Assembly (NCBI GenBank): GCA_937901895.1
Contig: CALGTD010000118.1
Coordinates: forward strand, 25,849 to 89,848
Length of the DNA stretch: 64,000 nucleotides
Direction of reading: 5' to 3'
DNA from: an uncultured Spartobacteria bacterium
Lineage (GTDB): Bacteria; Verrucomicrobiota; Verrucomicrobiia; Chthoniobacterales; JAATET01
This document shows positions 25,287 through 33,926 of the stretch, in pieces. Position 1 is the first letter of the stretch, and each line of letters begins with the position of its first letter. The notes under the pieces were generated by a model. It did not search any database and was not told the DNA's origin. It was given only the letters and a program-made list of their open reading frames with translations. The position numbers were made by a program, and so were the translations under genes.

Positions 25287-26435
25287 TCAGGCAGCCTTGG
25301 CCTTGCCGCCTTTCAGCGAGAGGAGCAGCAGGTAGCCGAAGCAAACCGCCGGAACGATGAAGGCGATGTTCATCGCGATCTTCGCGTCCACGAGGCGTCC
25401 CATCACGAGCGGAACGATCGCACCGCCGGAGATCGCCATGCACATCAGGCCGCTGAGCTCACTGGAGCGCTCGGGCTTCTCCTCGACCGTGATCGAGAAG
25501 AGCATCGGCCAGATGTTCGCGAACCCAAGGCCGCCGAGCACGACGCCGGCGATGGCAAGGGCGTTCACGCCCGTCATGATGAGGCCAATACCGATCAGGC
25601 CCAGCAGGGCGGAGAGGCGGAAGAAGGTGTAGGGGCTGACATTGACCACGCCCGCGACGAGACGGCCGATGGTGAGAATGATGAAGAACGTCGAAGGGCC
25701 AAACAGCGCAGCCTGCTTTTCGTCGAAGCCGATGCCGGCGAGGGCGGGCTGAAGGAACGTCGCCATGCAGACCTCCGCGCCGACGTAGAGGAAGATGCCG
25801 AGCACCGCGAGAGCGAAGACCGGATTGCCAAGCAATGCCAGCGAGCTGCCGATGCCGGGGGGGACGTCGGCTTTCGTCTCGTCGATGTGCATCATCGCGA
25901 CGAGCACGAATGCCACCGCCATCAATACGAAAAAGATCGGAAACGCGCCGCGCCATCCCATGGCGGCGAGCAGGCCGATGCCTCCGACCACCGCGGGAAG
26001 GAATGCGGATACCGAGCTGCCGATGCCCTTGAAACCCTGCGCCAGTGCGAGGTTGCGGCTGTATTGGCCTTCCGCGCTCACATCACGCATGATCGGGTTG
26101 CCCGCCACCTGGAGGAAGGTCGTGCCCACGCCCAGAAGGAAGATACATGCGAGGAGCAGGGGAAACGACGGGTTCATGAACGCCGGAACGGCCACGGCAA
26201 CCGTGTTCAATCCCAGACCGAGCAGAAGCACCTTCTTTTTGCCGATCCGCGCCGCAAGCACGCCGCCCGGAACGCTGAAGATCGCAAACGCGATGAAGAC
26301 AAAGAACGGCATCAGCGTCGCGACGAACCGCGTCAACTCGAAGTTTTTCTGCACTGCGCCGGACAGCGGGCCCATCGCGTCGGCGACGCCCATGAGCAGG
26401 AACGCGAGGAAGATTGGAAGAGTCTTGAGTTTCAT
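25287..26435 (-). CDS. MFS sugar:proton symporter (FHS/FucP-GlcP type)
   Basis: 382 residues with twelve predicted helices. The N-terminal half has FLAFLLMGVADAMGPLSGAV, the loop ARIGKKKVLLLGLGLN and GVGTTFLQVAGNPIMRDVS, the last of which is characteristic of the fucose-galactose-glucose:H+ symporter group. The C-terminal half has LSGLMCMAISGGAIVPLVMG. It should import a monosaccharide driven by protons. It lies between the PTS phosphotransferase gene (144 bp upstream) and the ROK kinase gene, so import and phosphorylation are paired in one locus. Confidence 0.85.
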   Translation of the reverse strand: MKLKTLPIFLAFLLMGVADAMGPLSGAVQKNFELTRFVATLMPFFVFIAFAIFSVPGGVLAARIGKKKVLLLGLGLNTVAVAVPAFMNPSFPLLLACIFLLGVGTTFLQVAGNPIMRDVSAEGQYSRNLALAQGFKGIGSSVSAFLPAVVGGIGLLAAMGWRGAFPIFFVLMAVAFVLVAMMHIDETKADVPPGIGSSLALLGNPVFALAVLGIFLYVGAEVCMATFLQPALAGIGFDEKQAALFGPSTFFIILTIGRLVAGVVNVSPYTFFRLSALLGLIGIGLIMTGVNALAIAGVVLGGLGFANIWPMLFSITVEEKPERSSELSGLMCMAISGGAIVPLVMGRLVDAKIAMNIAFIVPAVCFGYLLLLSLKGGKAKAA

Positions 26436-26579
26436 GATCGGGGAATGGGTTGGGAGCGGGTGCCATCCGAAAAGCGAACCCCTGACGGGACACGGTTTTG
26501 GGGGGCGCCGATTGGAGAGTGACGAAATCGCATCCGGCTTTTGATGGCAAGCCTCCAGTGGCAGCGGCTTTGACCTATA

Positions 26580-29075
26580 TTACCCAAGGCTTTCGAGGAG
26601 GAATGCCGACAGGGAATCCGGCGACGAATCGCCGGCAAGACGCTCGCGAAACTCGTCGCGCATCAACAGACGGGAAAGCTTTGCGAGGCTGCGCAGGTGG
26701 GCGTCCTTTTGCGAATCGCGCACGGCCATCATGAGGATGACGCTGACGGGGCCGTCATCGATCGAGCCCCAATCGATCGGCTTGGTCAATCGCGCGACGA
26801 CAATCGAGTTTGAAAGGACGGCGTCGGTTTTCGCATGGGGAATCGCGAATCCGTTGCCGAATCCGGTTGCGTAGGCATCCTCGCGGTTCCAGATCGCCTC
26901 CTCCAGGGCGTCCGCATCCGCAGTGCGTCCCGCGGATTCGAGAGCATCGATCATTGCGCGGATTGCGCCCGGCTTGCTTTCGGCCTCCACGTCGAGGAGG
27001 ACGAGGCCCGGTTCGATCCAGGGGGTGTCGTTGCGGGAGGCGACGGCCGCCCGGCGAGCGGTTGCTTCATCCGGACACTCGAGTGCTGCCTGTGCGGATT
27101 CCTGGCAGGCGGCGAGGGTTAGACGGGCAAGCGAGGCCTTGGTTCCCGGAATGAGCGGAGCCGCCATGCTCAACTGGCGGATGCCAAGTCCGACGAGCAG
27201 TGCAAGGGCTTCCGATTCTCCGGCAATGCCGCCGCAGATGCCAAGTGGACGGTCCGCGGAGCGGGCGGCCTCGACAATCTGGCGCAGCAGGCGGATGAAC
27301 GACGGATGAAACGGCGAATGCAGCGCCGCAAGCGAGGAATCTCCGCGATCCGCCGCGAGAAAGTATTGGGCGAGGTCGTTGCTGCCGATGCTGAAAAATT
27401 CGGCGTGCTCGGCCAGCTCCGAAATCGCGAAGGCCGCGGCGGGCACTTCGAGCATCATTCCCGCGGAGACCTTCCCCGCTTCCACTCCCAGCGCAGTCAG
27501 CTCTTCCGCCGCCTGTGCGAGCAACTCCCGGCAGAGCCGCATCTCCTCCACGCAGGCGATCATGGGAAACATGATCTTCACGCCCTCGGCTCCCGCGGCC
27601 GCACGGAGCATTGCGCGGAGTTGCGTCTTCACGACGTCGGCATGCTTTTCGTAAAGGCGGACGCCGCGTCGTCCGAGAAACGGATTCTCCTCGTGGGCGA
27701 CGGTGAACCCGGGAACCGGCTTGTCGCCACCGACGTCGAGCGTGCGAAACGTCACCGGGCGGCCTGCGGCCGCGCGCACCGTCCGCTCATAGATGGCGGC
27801 CTGCTCGTCCTCGGAGGGAGCCTCGCGGCCGACGAACAGCATTTCGGTGCGAAAGAGACCGATGCCATCCGCCCCGTTTGCGAAGGCCGCCTCGGCCTCC
27901 TCGGCGGAGGAGATGTTCGCGAATAGAAAAATCCGTTCGTTGTCCGCGGTTGCAGCCTCGACCTGGATCCACGACCGGCGGATTCCAGCCATCCGTTCCT
28001 CGTGCGCCAGTCGGCGTTCGTAATGGGTTCGCACGGCCCCGGAGGGCTCGGGGACGGCCACGCCCGCGCGCGCGTCCACGACCACTTCCTCGCCGGGTCC
28101 GATGCAGGACGCCGCCGCACCGAGGCCGCAAAGCGTGGGAATGCCGAAGGACTTCGCGAGGATCACCGTGTGCGACGTGGTTCCGCCGTCGCCGATCAGC
28201 AGTCCGCGAAGGAGGGAACGATCGAGTTGAAGAAACTCCGCAGGTCCGAGGGTGTCCGCGACGATGACGGAAGGGGCGGTCAGCGCCGGGATGCGATCCG
28301 ATGCCTCGATTCCAAGCAGGCGGCGCACCAGACGGTCGCCGACATCGCGAAGGTCGAGGACCCGTTCGCGCAGATACGCGCTTTCGGAGCCGGCGAGTTC
28401 CTGCACCAAATCCTGAATGGTGTCGCGGGTGGCGCGGGCGGCGTCCGCTCCGGCGGCGATGCGCGCCTCGACGCGGCGCTTCAGCGCGGGATCGAGGAGC
28501 AGGGCGCGGTGCGCCTTTACGATTTCACGCTCGTCCGTGGAATGGGCGTTCGAGATTTCCGCGTCGTATTCCGAGGAAAGCTGCGCAAGGACGGCGTGAA
28601 AGTGGCGGGATTCGTCGGACGGGGATTCCGCTTTTGCAGGGAATGCCGATTCCGGAATTTCCTCCCGTCCCACGACCACGGCGACTCCGAGTCCAATGCC
28701 CGACGACACGGGGATGCCGACGATCGCGCGTTCGACCTTCAGCTCCCGCAGGGCGCGGGGAATTTTTCCCGTCGCTCCGCTCTCCGCGGCGGAAAGCGGC
28801 TCGTCGCAACCGGGCAGAACGTCGTCGATCCAGCGCCTCAACACCTCGTGTGCGGCGTCTTCATCCGCGCCGTCGAACGTCACGCGACACGGGTCGCCGG
28901 CCTGCGTGTTCGTTGCGACCAGCTCAAGCACGCTGCGCGCGTTTGCGGAGGTGCCGTTGCGGTCGTTGTGAAACGCGATCGTCGTTTCGAATGCCGCCGC
29001 CTGCTCCGAAAGCTGGCTGGCCGGTCGGGCGTGCAGGCCGTTCGGCAGCGGAAAGGTAAACGCGTGATCGCGCAT
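26580..29075 (-). CDS. Multiphosphoryl transfer protein: HPr-EI-EIIA(Fru) fusion
   Basis: 831 residues holding three PTS parts in one chain. Residues 1-90 are HPr, with phospho-His15 in PNGLHARPAS. Residues 115-680 are Enzyme I, with phospho-His302 in GDGGTTSHTVILAKSFGIP, the PEP-site motifs GLFRTEMLF and FRTLDVGGDKPVP, and the cysteine in ICGGIAGES. Residues 690-831 are a fructose-type EIIA, with the phospho-His near residue 747 in FAIPHAKT. It passes phosphate from PEP to EIIB, encoded 22 bp upstream. The order HPr-EI-EIIA differs from the EIIA-HPr-EI order of well-known FruB proteins. Confidence 0.93.
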   Translation of the reverse strand: MRDHAFTFPLPNGLHARPASQLSEQAAAFETTIAFHNDRNGTSANARSVLELVATNTQAGDPCRVTFDGADEDAAHEVLRRWIDDVLPGCDEPLSAAESGATGKIPRALRELKVERAIVGIPVSSGIGLGVAVVVGREEIPESAFPAKAESPSDESRHFHAVLAQLSSEYDAEISNAHSTDEREIVKAHRALLLDPALKRRVEARIAAGADAARATRDTIQDLVQELAGSESAYLRERVLDLRDVGDRLVRRLLGIEASDRIPALTAPSVIVADTLGPAEFLQLDRSLLRGLLIGDGGTTSHTVILAKSFGIPTLCGLGAAASCIGPGEEVVVDARAGVAVPEPSGAVRTHYERRLAHEERMAGIRRSWIQVEAATADNERIFLFANISSAEEAEAAFANGADGIGLFRTEMLFVGREAPSEDEQAAIYERTVRAAAGRPVTFRTLDVGGDKPVPGFTVAHEENPFLGRRGVRLYEKHADVVKTQLRAMLRAAAGAEGVKIMFPMIACVEEMRLCRELLAQAAEELTALGVEAGKVSAGMMLEVPAAAFAISELAEHAEFFSIGSNDLAQYFLAADRGDSSLAALHSPFHPSFIRLLRQIVEAARSADRPLGICGGIAGESEALALLVGLGIRQLSMAAPLIPGTKASLARLTLAACQESAQAALECPDEATARRAAVASRNDTPWIEPGLVLLDVEAESKPGAIRAMIDALESAGRTADADALEEAIWNREDAYATGFGNGFAIPHAKTDAVLSNSIVVARLTKPIDWGSIDDGPVSVILMMAVRDSQKDAHLRSLAKLSRLLMRDEFRERLAGDSSPDSLSAFLLESLG

Positions 29076-29097
29076 GAATCGCCGGTCCCGCAGCCGT

Positions 29098-29394
29098 TCA
29101 GGCCAGCTTCTCGAAAATGGCGGCGGGATTGCGGATCGCTTCCTTCACCGGCACCTCGACGATCGTCTTGCCCTCGAAGCGGTCGCGCTGCTCGACATCG
29201 ATGTCCACCGCGAAGATGACGGCGTCCGCCGCGGAGATGTCGGATTCGCTCAGCTCGTTTTCGATGCCCATCGCGCCCTGCGTCTCGACCTTGATCGAGT
29301 GGCCGAGCGACTTGGCGGTTTTCTCGAGTTGCTCGGCGGCCATGTAGGTGTGGGCAATGCCGGTGGGGCAGGCGGTGACGGCGACGATGTTCAT
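29098..29394 (-). CDS. PTS fructose-type EIIB subunit
   Basis: 98 residues from the ATG at 29394. The phosphorylated cysteine is C9 in VAVTACPTGIAHTYMAAEQL, the classic fructose-EIIB site. The rest (ETQGAMGIENELSESDI, ADAVIFAVDIDV) also matches. It accepts phosphate from the EIIA domain of the fused protein downstream and hands it to sugar bound by EIIC. Its start overlaps the EIIC stop by 4 bp. In many bacteria EIIB and EIIC are fused; here they are separate. Confidence 0.93.
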   Translation of the reverse strand: MNIVAVTACPTGIAHTYMAAEQLEKTAKSLGHSIKVETQGAMGIENELSESDISAADAVIFAVDIDVEQRDRFEGKTIVEVPVKEAIRNPAAIFEKLA

Positions 29395-30464
29395 GATTCC
29401 GAAGTGGGGCGGTTGAGAGATTTCAGGAAATTGACCGAAAGCGCGGTGACGACGGTGCCTGCGGCGATCGCAATCAGATACATGAGCTTGTGATCGATCA
29501 CGGGCAGAACGATCGGACCACCGTGCGGCGCGTGGTCGCCGACGCCGCCGAGCATGGCAATGACCGCCGCCGTGGACGATCCTAGCACGAGGCACGGAAT
29601 GACCTTCACCGGCTCCGCGGCGGCGAACGGAATCGCGCCCTCGGTGATGCCGATCATTCCCATCGCGAGCGCCGCCTTGCCGGCCTCCCGTTGTTCCTCC
29701 TTCCAAAGCGACTTGCGGATCAGCGTGGCGAGCCCCATGCCAAGCGGCGGCGTGCAGATCGCGGCGGCGATCGCTCCCATGACGGTGTAGTTGCCCTTCG
29801 TAATCAGGCCGGCGCCGAAGAAAAACGCCGTCTTGTTCACGGGGCCGCCCATGTCGAATGCGATCATCGCGCCAAGAATCATCGCCAGCACGATCGCGTT
29901 GCCGGTGCCCATTCCATCGAGCCACCCCGCGAGGGCGCTCATCAGCGCGGCGATCGGCAGTCCAATGAGCTTCAGCATGATCACGCCGATGATCACCGAC
30001 GAAATGATCGGAATGATCAGGATCGGCATGATGGGACGGATGAACGCCGGGACCTTGAGGGATTTGAGTGCCTGGACGACGTGGCCGGCGATGAGGCCGG
30101 CGACCATGGCGCCAAGAAAGCCGGCACTGACCGCCTGCTCGGTGCCGTCCACGACCGTCGTTCCAAGATGCGTGGCAAGCCAGCCGCCGATCATGCCGGC
30201 GACGAGGCCCGGCTTCCCGGCGATCGCATAGGAAATGTAACCCGCGAGCACCGCAGGCATGAGCGTGAACGCGGCGACGCCGATGTCCATGATCGTCGAC
30301 AGCCATTGCGGGGCGTTCGAAAAATCACCCGGAGCATCCGGAGACATGCGGCCGTTGATCGCGATGGCAAATGCGATGAGGATGCCTCCACAGGCGATGA
30401 ACGGAATCGCAAACGATACGCCGTTCAGAAGGTGCTGCTTGGTCTTGGACAGGAGCTCTTTCAC
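29391..30464 (-). CDS. PTS fructose-type EIIC permease subunit
   Basis: 357 residues from a GTG at 30464, chosen because the homology starts at VKELLSKTKQHLLNGVSFAI; an in-frame ATG further up would add an unconserved, Arg-rich leader. About ten helices follow. Family motifs are PFIACGGILIAFAIA, FDMGGPVNKTAFFFGAGLI, ITEGAIPFAAAEPVKVIPCL and the substrate-site loop GDHAPHGGPIVLPV. It forms the membrane channel that takes up and phosphorylates the sugar. The divergent Ada-like gene starts about 90 bp away, so this gap should contain the promoter of the sugar operon. Confidence 0.92.
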   Translation of the reverse strand: MKELLSKTKQHLLNGVSFAIPFIACGGILIAFAIAINGRMSPDAPGDFSNAPQWLSTIMDIGVAAFTLMPAVLAGYISYAIAGKPGLVAGMIGGWLATHLGTTVVDGTEQAVSAGFLGAMVAGLIAGHVVQALKSLKVPAFIRPIMPILIIPIISSVIIGVIMLKLIGLPIAALMSALAGWLDGMGTGNAIVLAMILGAMIAFDMGGPVNKTAFFFGAGLITKGNYTVMGAIAAAICTPPLGMGLATLIRKSLWKEEQREAGKAALAMGMIGITEGAIPFAAAEPVKVIPCLVLGSSTAAVIAMLGGVGDHAPHGGPIVLPVIDHKLMYLIAIAAGTVVTALSVNFLKSLNRPTSES

Positions 30465-30553
30465 GGGGGAAAGGGCGCCACTATGCGGGCCGTGCCCTCG
30501 CAAAATCAAGAATCGGGTGTCGCAGGTTGTGATGACGACATAGCGTGGCGGCG

Positions 30554-31396
30554 ATGGATTCCACTTCCCGCGATTACGCCCGCATCGAACGCGCGATCGT
30601 CTGGCTTGCAGCGAACTGGCGCGCGCAGCCTTCGCTCGCCGAGATCGCCGCACAGGCGGGACTGAGCCCCGAGCATTTCGATCGCATTTTTTCGCGCTGG
30701 GCCGGGGTGAGCCCGCTGCGCTTTGCGCGATTTCTCACAAAGGAATATGCGCTCGAACGGCTTGCCGCGGGCGAGAGCGTGCTTGATGTCGCCTACGACA
30801 GTGGGCTTTCCGGACCCGGGCGTCTGCATGACCTGCTCGTGACCTGCGAGGCGGTAACGCCCGGCGAGGCGAAATCCGGCGGCCGGGGGGTAACGATCGA
30901 ATATGGATTCGCGGAAACGCCCTTTGGCGAGTGCCTGCTCGCAAGCACCCTCCGCGGCATTTGCCGGCTCGAGTTTGCGACGGGTGAACTGCCCACGGAA
31001 ATGGTGGCCCGACTCAGGGCCGCGTGGCCGAAGGCACAGTTGGTCGAGTCGTCCGCCGTTGTGCGACGGCTTGCGAGGTCGGTGTTTTCCGAAACCGGCG
31101 AACCTCCGCGGCTCCACCTTCGTGGCACGAATTTTCAGCTGCAGGTGTGGCAGGCATTGCTGCGGATCCACGAGGGTGCACTGACGACCTACGGAAACCT
31201 CGCCCGAGCCATCGGTGTGCCGACCGCAGGTCGCGCCGTCGGCGCGGCGGTGGGGGCGAATCCGGTGTCGATTCTCGTTCCGTGCCATCGCGTGATCCGG
31301 AGCACCGGCGTCTTTGGCAATTACCGCTGGGGAGCCGCGCGCAAGCTCGCGATTTGCGGCTGGGAAACTGCGCGGTCCGAAAGTTCCGTGACCTGA
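30554..31396 (+). CDS. AraC-type HTH fused to O6-methylguanine-DNA methyltransferase
   Basis: 280 residues from the ATG at 30554; a GTG three codons upstream is equally possible. Residues 10-95 are an AraC-like helix-turn-helix (SLAEIAAQAGLSPEHFDRIF, SVLDVAYDSGLSGPGRLHDL). Residues 115-280 are an MGMT domain with RGTNFQLQVWQALLRIHEGA, the tyrosine region TTYGNLARAIG and the alkyl-acceptor cysteine in ILVPCHRVIRSTGVFGNYRW. The Ada N-terminal zinc domain that senses methyl-phosphotriesters is absent. It should repair O6-alkylguanine and may also regulate. Confidence 0.9.
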   Translation: MDSTSRDYARIERAIVWLAANWRAQPSLAEIAAQAGLSPEHFDRIFSRWAGVSPLRFARFLTKEYALERLAAGESVLDVAYDSGLSGPGRLHDLLVTCEAVTPGEAKSGGRGVTIEYGFAETPFGECLLASTLRGICRLEFATGELPTEMVARLRAAWPKAQLVESSAVVRRLARSVFSETGEPPRLHLRGTNFQLQVWQALLRIHEGALTTYGNLARAIGVPTAGRAVGAAVGANPVSILVPCHRVIRSTGVFGNYRWGAARKLAICGWETARSESSVT

Positions 31397-31446
31397 CCGG
31401 TTGAGAGTGCTTCGCGGATTGATCCGGCCTCGCCCTCGCGTAGGGT

Positions 31447-32703
31447 GTGCCCGTGAGCACGCCGAGGCTGTTGATTCCGTTTTCGTCCCGGAATTACCGC
31501 CTCTACTTTTCCGGTCAGCTCATTTCGCTCCTGGGCACGTGGATGACCCAGACGGCCACGGTCTGGCTTGTCTATGAGCTTTCCGGCTCGCCGTTCTGGC
31601 TGGGCCTTGTCGCGTTGCTTGGGCAGGCGCCGGCGATCCTCCTCACTCCCGTCGGAGGTGTCTGGGTGGATCGCGTCAACCGGATGCGGCTGCTGATCGG
31701 CACGCAGGTGTTTTCAATGGTCCAGTCGCTGCTGCTGGCGGGCTTCACGCTCAGCGGGCACATCAATATCTGGATTCTCACGGTGCTAGCGATGTTCCAG
31801 GGACTCATCAACGCCGTGGATCTGCCGACGCGGCAGTCGCTCGCGGTCGCCCTCGCAGAAAAGCGCGAGCATCTGCCGGCGGTCATCGGAATGAACTCAT
31901 CGATGTTCAACCTTGCACGGCTGGTGGGGCCCGCGATCGGCGGAATCCTGATTGCAAGCTTCGGAGCGGGCTGGTGCTTCCTGATCGACGGACTCAGCTA
32001 TGTCGCCGTGCTTGCCGCGCTCTTCGCCATGCGGCTTCAGGTGCCACCGCCCGGCCAACGAAGCGGTTCGGTTTGGCATGAGATGAGGACGGGATGGACG
32101 CATGCATGGGGATTTCGTCCCATCCGCGCCCTCATCCTTCTGACGGGAGGAATGGGATTCTTTGGGTTGTCGTTTGCGGTGCTCGTTCCGGTGTATGCGC
32201 AATCCGTCTTCGGCGGCGACGCGCGCACGCTGGGGTGGCTGATGTCGAGCTCGGCCGTCGGCTCCGTGCTGGCTGCGCTTTATCTCGCGGGGCGTAAAAG
32301 CATCCGCGGAATCGGCAGGGCGATCGTCTCCGGAGCAACCGTGGCGGGAATCGCGCTGCTGATCTTTGCGTTTTCCCGGACGCTGTGGCTTTCCATGCTG
32401 TGCCTGGTTGGGTCAGGCTTTGGAGGCATCCTCGTGATGGCGTCCAACAACACGCTCGTTCAAAACCTCGTCGACGAGGACAAGCGCGGCCGCGTCATGA
32501 GCATTTACTCCGTCGCCTTCCTGGGCGGAATGCCACTCGGCGCCCTGCTTACGGGCTCGCTCGCCGACTGGCTGGGAACCACGACGGCCACCTGCTTCAA
32601 CGCGCTTTCCTGTCTGGTGATCGCTGCGATTTTCCTCCGCTCTCTCCCCCGCCTTCGACGCGATGCCCGACCGGTTTTGGAAAGAGCCGGCCTTCTCGGG
32701 TAG
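31447..32703 (+). CDS. MFS exporter (MFS_3/EntS-like)
   Basis: 418 residues with twelve predicted helices, starting from a GTG at 31447 (a second GTG lies two codons on). Near the N-terminus, FSSRNYRLYFSGQLISLLGT and WMTQTATVWLVYELSGSPFW match the MFS_3 group that includes enterobactin exporter EntS. The helix 2-3 loop GGVWVDRVNRMRLLIGTQVF and the middle helix MGFFGLSFAVLVPVYAQSVF also fit. Such proteins expel drugs or secondary metabolites; nothing nearby identifies the cargo. The 50-bp gap behind the Ada-like gene makes co-transcription possible. Confidence 0.82.
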   Translation: MPVSTPRLLIPFSSRNYRLYFSGQLISLLGTWMTQTATVWLVYELSGSPFWLGLVALLGQAPAILLTPVGGVWVDRVNRMRLLIGTQVFSMVQSLLLAGFTLSGHINIWILTVLAMFQGLINAVDLPTRQSLAVALAEKREHLPAVIGMNSSMFNLARLVGPAIGGILIASFGAGWCFLIDGLSYVAVLAALFAMRLQVPPPGQRSGSVWHEMRTGWTHAWGFRPIRALILLTGGMGFFGLSFAVLVPVYAQSVFGGDARTLGWLMSSSAVGSVLAALYLAGRKSIRGIGRAIVSGATVAGIALLIFAFSRTLWLSMLCLVGSGFGGILVMASNNTLVQNLVDEDKRGRVMSIYSVAFLGGMPLGALLTGSLADWLGTTTATCFNALSCLVIAAIFLRSLPRLRRDARPVLERAGLLG

Positions 32704-32870
32704 GGCCTGGCATCAACGACCAGTTGACAGCCGAATTTCTGACGCAACTTTCAGGCATGGGAGAGGTTCGATCTTTTTCACGCTCAGACGCCGGTGCGGG
32801 ATCGAACTCTCTTATGGACGGGAAAAATCGAAAAAAACTTTGAACGGAAATCCGGGACCCCTGTCGAAGA

Positions 32871-32952
32871 TTAACGTCGTTAAAGAACTGGAAAAAACCA
32901 TCGAATAAAAGACGACCCACTACGTCTTAACCGTGGAGGCGCTTCCGGAAGC
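32871..32952 (+). promoter_or_regulatory. Leader region of the sigma gene with two palindromes
   Basis: The 264 bp between the MFS gene and the sigma gene are more AT-rich than their surroundings. Two inverted repeats stand out: TTAACGTCGTTAA at 32871-32883 and GCTTCCGGAAGC at 32941-32952. The second ends 15 bp before the ATG and directly precedes the purine-rich GGAAGGG ribosome site, where a hairpin could hinder initiation. A TTGAAC hexamer at 32840-32845 could be a -35 element, but I see no good -10. Regulation is a guess. Confidence 0.35.
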
Positions 32953-32967
32953 GGAAGGGAAAAAACA

Positions 32968-33813
32968 ATGGCAATCGAAGATACCGATACTGGATTTCAG
33001 CTTTACCTGCGCGAGATCGCGCGGTTTCCGCTGCTGACCCCCGAAGAGGAGGTCAAGCTTGCGCGCAAGATCAAGCGCGGGGACGCAAAGGCCCGTGCCC
33101 ATATGGTGCGGTCGAACCTGCGCCTCGTGGTCAAAATCGCCCGCGATTATCAGGGGCTGGGACTTCCGCTCCTGGATTTGATTTCCGAAGGCAACATCGG
33201 CCTGATGAAGGCGGTGGAGCGTTTCGATCCGAAAAAGGGCGGCAAGCTCAGCACTTATGCGGCCTGGTGGATCAAGCAGTCGATCAAGCGTGCGCTGGCC
33301 AACCAGAGCAAAACGATCCGTCTGCCTGTCCATCTCGTGGACAAGATCTCGAAGATCCGTCGCGTGGCTGTGCAGATGAGCGAGGAGCTGGGCCGCGAGC
33401 CGACCGACGAGGAGCTTGCCGAGGAGATCGGCATGGTTGCGTCGAAGGTGTCGCAGCTCAAGACGGCGGCGATCCGCCCCGCTTCGCTCGATGCACCGAT
33501 CGGCGACGACGATTCCACCGAATTTGGAGAAATCGTCGGCGATGCGGAGGCTCAGGATCCCTTCGAGCTCCTGCGTGACAAGGATCTGCGCGACGAGGTG
33601 GGCGACTTGCTCGACGTGCTCGACGAGCGCGAGCGGAAGATCATCAACTCCCGCTTCGGTCTCGACGGCCAGAAGCCCCGCACCCTGGAAGAGGTCGGCG
33701 AGAAGTTTGGCGTCACTCGTGAGCGCATCCGCCAGTTGCAGAATATCGCGCTGCACAAGATGCGGCGTGCGCTCAGCAAGAAGGAGAAGCCACGGCCCGA
33801 GGCCTTGGTCTGA
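32968..33813 (+). CDS. Primary-type sigma-70 factor (RpoD/SigA-like, short)
   Basis: 281 residues. Region 1.2 is LYLREIARFPLLTPEEEVKL. Regions 2.1-2.4 run from RSNLRLVVKIARDYQGLGLP through FDPKKGGKLSTYAAWWIKQS to ALANQSKTIRLPVH. Region 3 is SEELGREPTDEELAEEIGM, and region 4 ends in TLEEVGEKFGVTRERIRQLQ. Region 1.1 and the non-conserved insert of housekeeping RpoD are absent, so this is a compact group 1 or group 2 sigma. It is a single-gene unit with its own leader and a strong terminator at 33843. A ribosome site (GGAAGGG) lies 7-13 bp before the ATG. Confidence 0.93.
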   Translation: MAIEDTDTGFQLYLREIARFPLLTPEEEVKLARKIKRGDAKARAHMVRSNLRLVVKIARDYQGLGLPLLDLISEGNIGLMKAVERFDPKKGGKLSTYAAWWIKQSIKRALANQSKTIRLPVHLVDKISKIRRVAVQMSEELGREPTDEELAEEIGMVASKVSQLKTAAIRPASLDAPIGDDDSTEFGEIVGDAEAQDPFELLRDKDLRDEVGDLLDVLDERERKIINSRFGLDGQKPRTLEEVGEKFGVTRERIRQLQNIALHKMRRALSKKEKPRPEALV

Positions 33814-33842
33814 TCCGCGAGAAAATAAATGGTCTAAAGATT

Positions 33843-33881
33843 CTGCCGGACGTTCGGGGGGGCGTCCGGCAGTTTTCTTTT
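33843..33881 (+). terminator. Rho-independent terminator of the sigma gene
   Basis: A perfect 10-bp stem, CTGCCGGACG (33843-33852) with CGTCCGGCAG (33863-33872), encloses a G-rich 10-base loop and is followed by TTTTCTTTT. It lies 30 bp after the sigma stop codon. The U-run is only on the plus strand, so it does not serve the convergent nuclease gene equally well. Confidence 0.9.
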
Positions 33882-33926
33882 CAGGCCGGCGAGGCCTTGC
33901 GAAGCGTATCTGCGAGGGTCAGGCTG

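Noticed and set aside
23661..26522. Plus-strand reading frame of 953 codons
   Set aside because: It spans the Nudix, ROK kinase and MFS genes in antisense, and is rich in Arg, Glu and His as expected of GC-rich antisense.
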